Below are positions 36,001 to 43,997 of a DNA stretch of 64,000 bases, one piece after another. The notes beneath the pieces are model-generated. The model saw nothing but the letters and a program-made list of their open reading frames with translations, was not told the DNA's origin and did not search any database. A program made the translations under genes and the position numbers. Numbering within the stretch: position 1 is the stretch's first letter; each line of letters starts with the position of its first letter. This DNA comes from Methylotenera_A sp044228245 (lineage in GTDB: Bacteria > Pseudomonadota > Gammaproteobacteria > Burkholderiales > Methylophilaceae): positions 1 through 64,000 of the forward strand of contig JBGAVG010000002.1 in NCBI GenBank assembly GCA_044228245.1, given 5' to 3'.

Positions 36001-37262
36001 CTACCATTGGACGCAGCGGCCGGCAAGGTGCTGTGCTGTTTCTTGATCTGGATCATTTTAAGGTGCTGAACGACTCGCTTGGCCATGATGTGGGCGATTT
36101 GCTGTTGCAGCAGGTTGCAGCACGCCTGACTGCCTGTGTGCGTGAAGGCGACACGGTTGCACGTCTGGGTGGTGATGAGTATGTGGTCGTGCTGGAAGAC
36201 TTGAGCGAACAGAGCCTTGAAGCGGCAGCGCAGACGGAAACCATCGCCAACAAAATCCTGGCCGCGCTCAACCAGACTTATCACCTTAATGAGCATGAGC
36301 ACCACATCACGCCCAGTATCGGCATTGCCCTGTTTAACAACCACCATATCACAATAGAGGAGTTGCTGAAACAGGCTGACATCGCCATGTATCAGGCCAA
36401 GAAGGCGGGACGCAACACCATGCGCTTCTTTAACCCGCAGATGCAGATCAGCATTACGGCGCGGGTCGCGCTGGAGCGGGAATTGCGCAAAGCGCTCGAG
36501 AATAAGCAATTGCAATTGTATTACCAGATTCAGGTAGACAACTCGGGACACGCACTGGGGGCGGAAGCGCTGATTCGCTGGCTGCATCCTGAGCGCGGGT
36601 TGGTATCTCCTACGCAGTTTATCCAGCTGGCAGAAGAAACCGGGCTAATCATGTCCATCGGTCATTGGGTGCTGGATACCGCGTGCGCCCAAATCAAGGC
36701 ATGGCATAAACATGTCCATACCCGTGACCTCACGCTCTCGATCAACGTGAGTGCCAAGCAGTTCCGTCAGCCTGATTTTGTGGCGCAAGTGCGCGCTGCC
36801 ATAGAACGCCATTCGATTGACCCGATGCAGCTCAAGCTGGAACTGACCGAAAGCCTGCTGTTAGAGAACATTGAAGACACGATATCTTCCATGACCGCTT
36901 TAGGCGAGATTGGCGTGCAGTTTTCGCTGGACGATTTTGGTACTGGCTATTCATCCCTGCAATACCTCAAAAGGTTGCCGCTATTCCAGCTTAAAATCGA
37001 CCAGTCCTTCGTACGCGATATCGTGACCGACAGCCATGACAGATCAATTGTGCGAACCATCATTGCCATGGCGCAAAGCCTTTACCTGAACGTGATTGCC
37101 GAAGGGGTGGAAACGGAAGAGCAGCGCGAACTCCTGCTTAGCAATGGCTGCAAGCGCTATCAAGGATACCTGTTTGGCAGGCCTGTCCCCATTGACCAGT
37201 TCAATGCAGCGCTGAAGCAGGGCGTTGCCGGTAAAAAAGTAGCGCAGCTGGAACGTTCCTAA
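33024..37262 (+). CDS. Large membrane sensor with about six PAS domains, GGDEF and EAL
   Basis: This 1412-residue protein starts with six predicted membrane helices (about residues 20-200), then PAS domains at about 208-320, 330-445, 453-580, 583-710, 715-840 and 846-960, a GGDEF domain from about 969 and an EAL domain to about 1395. The GGDEF loop reads RLGGDEY, a Phe to Tyr change, with an RxxD site (REGD) upstream; synthase activity is possible but uncertain. The EAL domain keeps GAEALIRW and DDFGTGYSSL, though LYYQI replaces the usual LYYQP. PAS 3 and 4 are near copies. It is probably a c-di-GMP phosphodiesterase or bifunctional enzyme tuned by an unknown membrane cue. Starts at 33024 or 33033 are both possible. 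Confidence 0.9.
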   Translation: MTRMNKETAILSARLAHLCINSRLAIFTALILAVILAYTVHGTVASPLIFCWLVLVVLISLVRVAMAEKYQRSPDVDYPTLQARLRNFRFIITLAGVVWGSTGILMFPASDPQHQVFLIFILAGMSTAVIVAYAADIFSATAFGLAVLLPLIMRLFIAGDDFSQAMGAAGVLYVSFIIASLFHSNKRILENLALHFEASEREEAVRESDDWHRSILNGAMDGFWLADMQGQLLQVNDTYCRMSGYSEQELLAMHIHDLEAIETVEDVASHLQKIKANGEDRFETMHRRKDGTLYDVEVGVQYRAVNGGRMVAFLQDITERKQTEAALQSSEAHLRAIIDNEPECIMIVDAHGRLKQMNPAGLAMIEADSLEQMAGHSLLEVVAPEHRMAFATLHKRVIAGEPGQLEFEVVGLKGGRRWLDTHAVPMLENGERTLLGVTRDITQRKRAEEALRESEYRWKFAIEGSGDGVWDVNVHTDEAKYSKRWMEMLGYSDGDILPAHDEWKTRVHPEDREYVANAVQAYLDGLTDNYVTEYRLRCKDGSYKWILARGMIVSRSEDGRPLRMIGTHTDITMHKQIEQELRESEYRWKFAIEGSGDGVWDVNVQTDEAKYSKRWKEMLGYSEDDVMGHRQEWIDRIHPEDKTKVLAAGQAYLDGLTDTYVVEYRLLCKDGSYKWMLSRGMIVSRDENGKPLRMIGTQTDITERKTAQLALQQTRTALEESHDRFKDLYEFAPIGYLTISSHGLITQLNWRASAMLGMDRKHIIHKRFAEFIDESDKGRWSRMFLAMKELAPGEEYSFDLKFYLHNKMTFHANLNCARMSDEDEQSMLRVTLEDITMIKKSEADLRVAATAFESQDGLMITDADSKILKVNKAFTAITGYSDEEVVGKTPSILDSGRHDAGFFAAMWEGLNKTGHWSGEIWNRRKSGDVYPENLTITAVKGDNGVVTNYVGTFTDTSMIKAAAEEIQQLAFYDSLTQLPNRRLLMDRLKHALATIGRSGRQGAVLFLDLDHFKVLNDSLGHDVGDLLLQQVAARLTACVREGDTVARLGGDEYVVVLEDLSEQSLEAAAQTETIANKILAALNQTYHLNEHEHHITPSIGIALFNNHHITIEELLKQADIAMYQAKKAGRNTMRFFNPQMQISITARVALERELRKALENKQLQLYYQIQVDNSGHALGAEALIRWLHPERGLVSPTQFIQLAEETGLIMSIGHWVLDTACAQIKAWHKHVHTRDLTLSINVSAKQFRQPDFVAQVRAAIERHSIDPMQLKLELTESLLLENIEDTISSMTALGEIGVQFSLDDFGTGYSSLQYLKRLPLFQLKIDQSFVRDIVTDSHDRSIVRTIIAMAQSLYLNVIAEGVETEEQRELLLSNGCKRYQGYLFGRPVPIDQFNAALKQGVAGKKVAQLERS
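34381..35160 (+). repeat. Internal tandem duplication of a PAS module (390-bp period)
   Basis: The segment from 34381 and that from 34771 share long identical stretches, for example RWKFAIEGSGDGVWDVNV, then DEAKYSKRW, QAYLDGLTD, CKDGSYKW and RGMIVSR in both. The period is 390 bp (130 residues), a PAS domain with its PAC tail and linker. The DNA similarity is high over the first 80 bases of each copy, indicating a fairly recent duplication or ongoing gene conversion. Confidence 0.85.
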
Positions 37263-37380
37263 AGCATTTTGACGCTTCTATTAATTCTGATTTCGTAATC
37301 CGGCGAATGCCAGAATCTGATCGAATCAAGCACCCAGATTCCGGGTCAGGCACGGAATGATAATTTATAGAAGTTCAAAT

Positions 37381-38196
37381 TTATGGTTTGCCGGTTTTCT
37401 GCGGCGTGATTTCCAAAGCAGCGTCGTCCTGGTTTAGAGACTCATATAGCACCATAATAGATACCCGACGGTTTCTGGCGCGCCCAAGCGGTGTGTCGTT
37501 GTCGCTGACCGGCTGGGCTGAACCAAACCCCAGCGCGCTAAGCCGGTTATCTGAGATGCCGACATCATTCAGCATCCTGACCACGCTGCTGGCACGCACT
37601 GCAGAAAGTTCCCAATTCGAGAAAAAGGTGGCATTATGGATAGGGGTGTTGTCGGTGTGGCCTTCTACCTGAATCAGGCGCTGGTTTTCTTTAATCAGCA
37701 TGGCAATTTCATTCAGAATGTCCGATGCGGTAGCGGCCAGTTCGGCAGACCCCGCACTGAATAGCAGGCTGTCATGAATGTCGATACGGATGCCACGGTT
37801 ATTTTGTGCCACGCGCACCTTGCCTTCGTTGATAAGCGGAGCGAGCGCGTTGGAGAGATCAATGCCCATATTGGTCATGGATTCACGTTCACGGCGCAGT
37901 TTTTCACTATAAAGATGCGATAACGGCAAGGGTTTGATGAGCGAGCTTTGTTGGCCTTTGATTTTGTTTTTTGTGCCGGGCCGGTTTTTGATATGGCCTT
38001 CGGTCTCCGATGGGCTCACGCCGGAAAATGCGCTACCCATGGAAGAGGTCAGGTCATTGTATTTGCTCTGATTAACCGATGAAATGGCGTACATCACCAC
38101 AAAAAAGGCAAACAGGAGCGTGATGAAATCGGCATACGAAACCAGCCAACGATCCGGGCTTTCGTCATCATCTTCTATTGGCTTTCTTCTGATCAT
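37381..38196 (-). CDS. motB: Flagellar motor stator protein MotB (MotD type)
   Basis: MotB anchors the stator to peptidoglycan and carries the proton-accepting Asp. The N-terminus has RWLVSYADFITLLFAFFVVM with the essential Asp in YADF, in the single membrane helix (about residues 18-42); a plug-like linker and an OmpA-like domain follow (GIRIDIHDSLLFSAGSAELA; VEGHTDNTPI). Length 271 residues. It is the last gene of the flhBAFG-fliA-motA-motB run, the position that MotCD takes in pseudomonads. No second stator pair is seen in this window. Confidence 0.94.
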   Translation of the reverse strand: MIRRKPIEDDDESPDRWLVSYADFITLLFAFFVVMYAISSVNQSKYNDLTSSMGSAFSGVSPSETEGHIKNRPGTKNKIKGQQSSLIKPLPLSHLYSEKLRRERESMTNMGIDLSNALAPLINEGKVRVAQNNRGIRIDIHDSLLFSAGSAELAATASDILNEIAMLIKENQRLIQVEGHTDNTPIHNATFFSNWELSAVRASSVVRMLNDVGISDNRLSALGFGSAQPVSDNDTPLGRARNRRVSIMVLYESLNQDDAALEITPQKTGKP

Positions 38197-38215
38197 AATG
38201 AAGTGTCGTGATTAT

Positions 38216-38956
38216 TTAGCGTAAATAGGCTAACAGGCGCTCTTCAACAATTCTCGGGTGATCGCCATGCGCAATAGAAACCCAGGCATTCAGCAGCATC
38301 TCGCGGCGCATCATTTCATGCTGTATCTGCGCTTTGAGTTTGTTCGCGATAGGCAAAAAGATTAGATTTGCCAGACCCACGCCATAGATGGTGGCAACAA
38401 AGGCCACCGCGATGCCGCCGCCCAGCCTGCTGGGATCCGTCAGATTCTCCATCACATGGATCAACCCAAGCACAGCCCCCAGAATGCCGATGGTGGGCGC
38501 ATAGCCGCCGGCGGCACTCCACACTTTTGCTGCATTGCGTTGTTGTATTTCATAGAAGTGCATATCGATGGCGCATATTTCCCGTATCTTGTCCGGCGGT
38601 GTGCCGTCTATCATCAATTGCAGGCCTTTTCTGATAAAGGGCTCCGTTTCTTTTTTCAGATAGGATTCCAGCATAAATATGCCTTCTTTGCGGGCAAACG
38701 TACTCCATACGTTGATGCGTTTTGCTAATACTTTTCTGTCGTCGATGGGCGTGGCGAACACATGACGTACCATGAGAACGCCAGTGATAAAACTTTTAGC
38801 GTCGGTTTGCAGCAGCACCGCACCAAAAGTGCCGCATATTACAATCATGAAAGCCGCCGGCTGCAGCAATGAGCCGACATGCCCGCCTTCGATGGCTTGC
38901 CCGAATAGAATGCCGATCAGCGCAAGGCCAATTCCGCCTAAACTGCTCCAGTCCAT
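38216..38956 (-). CDS. motA: Flagellar motor stator protein MotA (MotC type)
   Basis: MotA forms the proton channel with MotB and pushes on FliG. Four membrane helices are visible: two at the N-terminus (GIGLALIGILFGQAIEGG; PAAFMIVICGTFGAVLLQ) and two at the C-terminus (YAPTIGILGAVLGLIHVM; GIAVAFVATIYGVGLANLIF), with the cytoplasmic loop between. Length 246 residues, shorter than enteric MotA and close to the PomA/MotC class. Its start overlaps the end of fliA by 19 bases. Confidence 0.93.
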   Translation of the reverse strand: MDWSSLGGIGLALIGILFGQAIEGGHVGSLLQPAAFMIVICGTFGAVLLQTDAKSFITGVLMVRHVFATPIDDRKVLAKRINVWSTFARKEGIFMLESYLKKETEPFIRKGLQLMIDGTPPDKIREICAIDMHFYEIQQRNAAKVWSAAGGYAPTIGILGAVLGLIHVMENLTDPSRLGGGIAVAFVATIYGVGLANLIFLPIANKLKAQIQHEMMRREMLLNAWVSIAHGDHPRIVEERLLAYLR

Positions 38957-39672
38957 GCTTTCTCTTTAAGGTTTGCGCGAAGCCTGGCAATCGCCTGGCT
39001 GTGTAACTGGCTGACGCGCGATTCAGAAACGTTCATCACTACGCCGATTTCTTTAAGGTTAAGTTCCTGTTCGTAATAGAGCCCCATCAGTATTTTTTCC
39101 CGTTCCGGCAGCGCATCGATGGCCTCAATCAGCGCATCGCGGAAATCGCCAGCCAGCAACCCCTTAATCGGGTCATTGCTGTCATCGCCTTTAAACCGGT
39201 CGAGAAAATGTTCTCCACCGTCGGTATCATGGAAATCTTCGTAGTAAATCAATTGATGGCCACTGCAATCGCCAAGCATGTCATAGTAATCATCCAGTGA
39301 AAGGTTGAGTTTTTTGGCGACTTCCTTTTCTGTCGGCGGTCTTCCCAGCGCTTGCTCAAGCTGGCTGATGGCGGCTTCCATATCACGCATGTTTTTTCTC
39401 AGACTGCGCGGCAGCCAGTCTGTGTTGCGCAGTTCGTCCAGCATGGAACCGCGGATTCTTTGCGCCGCATAGGTTTCAAACTGCGCGCCATGAATGTCCT
39501 CATAGCGATTGATAGCGTCCAGCAAGCCCATCATTCCCGCCTGTATCAAGTCGTCCATTTCTACACTGGGCGGCAGCTTGGCCTTGAGCTGATAGGCAAG
39601 CTTCTTGACTAAGCTCGCATGCTGATTGAGCATCTCGTCCTTTTGATCTTTTTTTCCATGAACTGTATACAT
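38938..39672 (-). CDS. fliA: Flagellar sigma-28 factor FliA
   Basis: FliA directs late flagellar transcription. The protein (244 residues) has sigma region 2 (VEMDDLIQAGMMGLLDAINR; FETYAAQRIRGSMLDELRN), region 3 and the region 4 helix-turn-helix (LNLKEIGVVMNVSESRVSQL followed by HSQAIARLRANL). An AAAGG site precedes the ATG. It follows flhG after 14 bases and overlaps motA, so the stator genes are transcribed with their sigma factor. Target promoters are seen at 20970, 29353, 45436 and perhaps 12424. Confidence 0.97.
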   Translation of the reverse strand: MYTVHGKKDQKDEMLNQHASLVKKLAYQLKAKLPPSVEMDDLIQAGMMGLLDAINRYEDIHGAQFETYAAQRIRGSMLDELRNTDWLPRSLRKNMRDMEAAISQLEQALGRPPTEKEVAKKLNLSLDDYYDMLGDCSGHQLIYYEDFHDTDGGEHFLDRFKGDDSNDPIKGLLAGDFRDALIEAIDALPEREKILMGLYYEQELNLKEIGVVMNVSESRVSQLHSQAIARLRANLKEKAWTGAV

Positions 39673-39686
39673 AGATAACCTTTGTC

Positions 39687-40535
39687 TTAAATAAGAGACG
39701 CAAGCTTGGCTTTAGCCGCTTGGTCATGCCTGCCGTCCAGGCGCTGAGCGATTTGCTTGAGTGCAGCTGAAGCGCTCGCCAATGGAAATGCCTCGATGAC
39801 AGAACGACCAAGTTTTGCCGCGCGGCTGAGATGGATATCGGGCGGGATGGCGCCAAAATACTCCAGCTCGATTTGCATAAAACGTCTTGCCACTTGTGAG
39901 ATATTATCGAACACCAACCGCGCCTGAGATTCCGTCGCGTTATCGACAATGATGCCAAAGGATCGGCTGCCAAGCTGGCCATAAATTTTCTTGATCAGCG
40001 CGTAAGCCTCCTTGATTGACTCGGGCTGGCGCGTGAGCTTGATAATGATTTCGCCTTCATTGAGCGCTTTTAGCGGCAACAGATGATTCGAGTTCAATGC
40101 GGCATCCACCAGAATAATTTCATATTGCTGCGCTAAACCGATAAAGATCGCATTGAGTTGCTCGCCAAGAAAGCTGTCCAGCGGCTTGCCGACCTGATGG
40201 CCTGGCATCAGTTTGGCAACAGAAAACCCGTTGCCGGAATTTTTTATCGCGTTTTGCAACAGGGACTCCGAGTTGATCACATCCAGTAGTGCGGGCAGTT
40301 TGTTAATTTCATAAATGCTTTCGCTGGATTCATGCGACGCATGCAGAATCAGAACGTCACTTCCATGGGCGACTATCGGTGTGGCCAGATTAGCCATCAG
40401 GCGCGCCTGATCACGGCTGGGCGATGTAGAGAGTATGGAAACCACCCTGGGCCTTGGGGTGGCCATAATCCGCCTGAGCCCTGCAGCCTGGTCGTTTTGA
40501 ATTTGCCTGTTTTGATGGTTTTGAAAGTTAAGCAT
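39687..40535 (-). CDS. flhG: FlhG-like flagellar number regulator with degenerate ATPase site
   Basis: FlhG/FleN is a MinD-type ATPase that limits flagellar number and stimulates FlhF. The N-terminal activator motif DQAAGLRRI is intact, and overall fold features (ILVDAALNSNHLLPLKAL; EAYALIKKIYG) fit. However, the deviant Walker A loop expected as GKGGxGKT is replaced by STSPSRDQARL and the switch DxxxG is also lost, so nucleotide binding is doubtful. The start at 40535 has GGAGG seven bases upstream. Length 282 residues. It overlaps the end of flhF by eight bases. Confidence 0.85.
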   Translation of the reverse strand: MLNFQNHQNRQIQNDQAAGLRRIMATPRPRVVSILSTSPSRDQARLMANLATPIVAHGSDVLILHASHESSESIYEINKLPALLDVINSESLLQNAIKNSGNGFSVAKLMPGHQVGKPLDSFLGEQLNAIFIGLAQQYEIILVDAALNSNHLLPLKALNEGEIIIKLTRQPESIKEAYALIKKIYGQLGSRSFGIIVDNATESQARLVFDNISQVARRFMQIELEYFGAIPPDIHLSRAAKLGRSVIEAFPLASASAALKQIAQRLDGRHDQAAKAKLASLI

Positions 40536-41916
40536 AGCTTGCCTCCGCAAATTGAGCGGTGTTTGCTGGTTGCACCGTGCTGCCCATCACAAAAGGCAAT
40601 TCCTCATCCAGAAACTGGAACGGCCAGCCGCGGGCAGCACTGAGTTTAAGGGCATGTTCAATCAACTGATGTTTATCTGCCAGATGGATATCCTCCGGAA
40701 CGCGCTGACCATCAGTGGTGTAATAGAGCTTGAGTTTTTCCCTGATGATGACATCCAGCGTGCTGCCTATGGTTGCCGCCTCATCCAGCTTGGTCATGAT
40801 GCAGCCTGCCAGTCCGTTTCCTTTGTATGCCTTGATGACATCCGCCAGAGTTTCTCCGGTGCTGGTTGCGCTCAGGCATAGCAATCGTTTAATGGGCGTA
40901 TTGGTGCTGGAAAGCATGCTGATCTGTTCTGTCACCATTTGATCGCGCTGGCTGACGCCCACCGTATCAATCAATATCGTGTGTTTGTTTTTCAGTTCGC
41001 CCAGTGCGATTTGCAGATCCGCTTCATCTTTGACTGCATGCACCATCACGCCGAGGATCTTGCCGTAGATCCGAAGCTGTTCATGACCGCCGACACGGTA
41101 TGCGTCAGTGGTAATAAGTCCCAGATTCTGTGTGCCGTGCTTCATGACATAGCGGGCGGCCAGTTTTGCCATGGTAGTGGTTTTGCCCACGCCGGTCGGG
41201 CCAATCAAGGCAAATATGCCGCCCTGATCCAGCACTTCGGTTTCGCTCTCTACCGAATTCAGGTTTCTGGCAAGGATGGCCTTGATCCAGGCGGTTGATT
41301 TTTCGCCATCCAGGTTTGAAGGCAATTTTTCAGCCAGATGTCTGGATAATGAGGCGCTAAAACCGGCATCTAAAAGCGTGCTCAAGGTTTTTGACTTGAT
41401 GGCGTCGCGTTGCTGGATATTGCCCCACGAAATAGTGGTGAGCTGAGATTCCACGACGCGGCGCATTTCGCGCATTTCGTTGAGCATCGCTGTCATCTGC
41501 TGGCTGGATACAAGCTGCTCGGGCGCATCAACGGGTGACAGTTTTACTGGCGCAGGTGTCCTTCTGGTTTTTTCTTGTACAGGTGCTTTTATCTGCTTGC
41601 CTGGTTTAGCTTGTTTGGCAGCTTCAGCCTTAACAGGCGTGGCCTTTTTGGCAGCCATGCCTGAATTCTGAACGCGATTTTTCTTTTTAATATGCGATAA
41701 CAAAGTTGTCGGTTCGTTACTCGTGTCATTTTGTGCCAGTGGCTGATTCGCCTGACTTGCGGTCAAGGCATGCATGTCTTCTTCTTTATAGGCCATGATT
41801 TCATTACCGCCATTCACCGCGCGGTTGGAGAGGATAATGGCATCGTCTCCCAGGCCCCTGCGCACCATGCTCAGTGCTTCATGCGAGTTTTTGCCGAAAA
41901 ATCGTTTAATGTTCAT
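40528..41916 (-). CDS. flhF: Flagellar placement GTPase FlhF
   Basis: FlhF is an SRP-type GTPase that sets where flagella are built. After an N-terminal basic and low-complexity region (residues about 60-140, rich in A, K, P and T), the NG domain holds G1 GPTGVGKTTTMAKLA, the ITTDAYRVGGHEQL element, G3 DTVGVSQRD (usually DTAG) and TKLDEA. Length 462 residues. The 5' end overlaps the flhA stop by four bases. Confidence 0.95.
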   Translation of the reverse strand: MNIKRFFGKNSHEALSMVRRGLGDDAIILSNRAVNGGNEIMAYKEEDMHALTASQANQPLAQNDTSNEPTTLLSHIKKKNRVQNSGMAAKKATPVKAEAAKQAKPGKQIKAPVQEKTRRTPAPVKLSPVDAPEQLVSSQQMTAMLNEMREMRRVVESQLTTISWGNIQQRDAIKSKTLSTLLDAGFSASLSRHLAEKLPSNLDGEKSTAWIKAILARNLNSVESETEVLDQGGIFALIGPTGVGKTTTMAKLAARYVMKHGTQNLGLITTDAYRVGGHEQLRIYGKILGVMVHAVKDEADLQIALGELKNKHTILIDTVGVSQRDQMVTEQISMLSSTNTPIKRLLCLSATSTGETLADVIKAYKGNGLAGCIMTKLDEAATIGSTLDVIIREKLKLYYTTDGQRVPEDIHLADKHQLIEHALKLSAARGWPFQFLDEELPFVMGSTVQPANTAQFAEASYA

Positions 41917-43997
41917 GCTTGACCTCCAATAAGACTAGTGACACGTATGGTTTTTGAATCAGGTAATTCTTCATGCGATAACACACGCAAGTGCGGAACT
42001 GCGCGGCGCAGGAATTTGGAGAGCGTCGCTCTTAGCGGCGAAGAAACCAGCAGTACCGGCGTCATTCCCAATTGCTCCTGCTGTTTTGCAGCAGTTTCTG
42101 TTTGTCTTGATAATGTTTCTGCGATGCCAGGTTCAATTGCGGCACCGGTTGTGGTGTTGTTTTGCAAGGCCTGCATCAGCAGGCGTTCGAGATTGTTATC
42201 CAGTGACATTACGGTCACTTCATTGCCGATTGGGAATAACTGCTGCACGATGGCGCGGCCAAGCTGTACGCGCACAAATGCGGTCAGCTCATTTGCGTCT
42301 TGCGTATGCGGGGCATGTTCGGCAAGCGTTTCAACAATGGTGCGCATGTCACGGATGTGCACGCCTTCTGTCAGCAGGTTCTGAAGCACCTTCTGAATAA
42401 TAGACAGCGAGAGTAGTTTAGGAACAAGGTCTTCTATTAGTTTAGGCGATTCCTTGCTGATGTGGTCAAGCAGTTGCTGTGCTTCCTGGCGGCCTAATAA
42501 TTCGGCCGCATGCAGTGAGATGATGTGGTTCAGGTGTGTGGCAATCACCGTGCCGGCATCCACCACGGTGTAGCCCATGCCTTGCGCCTCGTCACGCAGA
42601 CTGGCATCTATCCAGACTGCAGGCAGGCCAAATGCCGGATCTGAGGTGGCCGGGCCGGGTAGGGCGCCGCTCACCATGCCAGGGTCGATCGCTAGAAATT
42701 GGCCGAAATGCGATTCCCCGCTGGCGATTTCTACACCTTTTAGTGTAATGCGATAACTGGATGGCTTGAGTTCAAGATTGTCCCGAATATGTACGGTCGG
42801 TGCCAGAAAACCGACTTCCTGCGCAAATTTCTTGCGTAAGCCTTTGATGCGTTTGAGCAGATCGCCGCCCTGGCTTTTATCTACCAGTGGAATCAGGCGA
42901 TAACCCACTTCGAGTCCGACGACATCAACCGGGGTGACATCATCCCAGCTGGCTTCTTCAATTTCTGTGCTGACTTCAGGTTTGTTTTCTGGCACAGGTT
43001 CGGCTTGTGCGTTTTTTTTCTGCTCATCGACCATATAAGCGATACCGGCAAGAATGCCTGCCAGCATCAGGAATGCAAAATGCGGCATGCCGGGAATGGC
43101 GCCCATGCCGGCAATAATACCGGCGGTAACATAGATGACTTTAGGATTGGAGAACAGTTGCGTCATCAACTGGCCGCCAATGTCTTCGTTGTTGGCGACA
43201 CGTGATACCACCACGCCGGCAGCCACTGAAATGACGAGTGATGGAATCTGTGCAACGAGGCCATCGCCAATGGCAAGCAGGGTGTAGTTTTTAACAGCAT
43301 CGGCAAACGCCATGTCATGCTGCACGATGCCGACAATCAATCCGCCTACGATGTTGATGATGATCACCAGGATACCCGCAATGGCATCCCCGCGCACGTA
43401 TTTGCTAGCACCATCCATTGCCCCATAAAATTCTGATTCCTGGCTTATTTCTTTACGGCGAAGGCGTGCTTCGTCTTCACCGATGAGTCCTGCGTTTAAG
43501 TCGGCATCAATCGCCATCTGTTTGCCAGGCATGGCATCCAGGGTAAAGCGCGCACCGACTTCAGCAATACGACCGGCACCTTTGGTAACCACGGTGAAGT
43601 TGATGATGGTTAAAATGACGAATACCACGATACCGACCGTGTAATTGCCGCCAATCAGAAAGTGGCCAAACGCTTCAATCACTTTGCCGGCGGCATCCGG
43701 CCCGGAATGACCTTCAGTCAGCACCACGCGGGTAGACGCCACATTGAGTGACAGGCGCAGCATGGTGGTGACCAGTAACACGGTTGGGAAGGCAATAAAA
43801 TCGAGTGCTTTGGTGGTTTGCAGACCAATGAGCAATACCATGATCGATAATGCAATATTGAAACTGAATAGCACATCCAGTATCACCGCGGGCAATGGCA
43901 ATATCATCATCGCGAGCAGCAATACGATAATCAGTGGTGCTGCAATGTTGCGGCTACCTAGTCTATTCATCCAGATTGGCAAGTTAAGCGAGTTCAT
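41913..43997 (-). CDS. flhA: Flagellar export gate protein FlhA
   Basis: FlhA forms the nonameric ring below the export gate. The N-terminal half has eight membrane helices and the FHIPEP-family core (ALDFIAFPTVLLVTTMLRLS; NVASTRVVLTEGH; the GRIAEVGARFTLDAMPGKQM loop). The C-terminal half is the cytoplasmic chaperone-docking domain with SSYRITLKGVEIASGE. Length 694 residues. ATGA overlaps link it to flhB upstream and flhF downstream. Confidence 0.97.
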   Translation of the reverse strand: MNSLNLPIWMNRLGSRNIAAPLIIVLLLAMMILPLPAVILDVLFSFNIALSIMVLLIGLQTTKALDFIAFPTVLLVTTMLRLSLNVASTRVVLTEGHSGPDAAGKVIEAFGHFLIGGNYTVGIVVFVILTIINFTVVTKGAGRIAEVGARFTLDAMPGKQMAIDADLNAGLIGEDEARLRRKEISQESEFYGAMDGASKYVRGDAIAGILVIIINIVGGLIVGIVQHDMAFADAVKNYTLLAIGDGLVAQIPSLVISVAAGVVVSRVANNEDIGGQLMTQLFSNPKVIYVTAGIIAGMGAIPGMPHFAFLMLAGILAGIAYMVDEQKKNAQAEPVPENKPEVSTEIEEASWDDVTPVDVVGLEVGYRLIPLVDKSQGGDLLKRIKGLRKKFAQEVGFLAPTVHIRDNLELKPSSYRITLKGVEIASGESHFGQFLAIDPGMVSGALPGPATSDPAFGLPAVWIDASLRDEAQGMGYTVVDAGTVIATHLNHIISLHAAELLGRQEAQQLLDHISKESPKLIEDLVPKLLSLSIIQKVLQNLLTEGVHIRDMRTIVETLAEHAPHTQDANELTAFVRVQLGRAIVQQLFPIGNEVTVMSLDNNLERLLMQALQNNTTTGAAIEPGIAETLSRQTETAAKQQEQLGMTPVLLVSSPLRATLSKFLRRAVPHLRVLSHEELPDSKTIRVTSLIGGQA

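Noticed and set aside
37263..37380. Possible bidirectional terminator between the PAS-GGDEF-EAL gene and motB (GAATCTG/CAGATTC)
   Set aside because: Seven-base stem with a long loop and no T-run on either strand; too weak to call.
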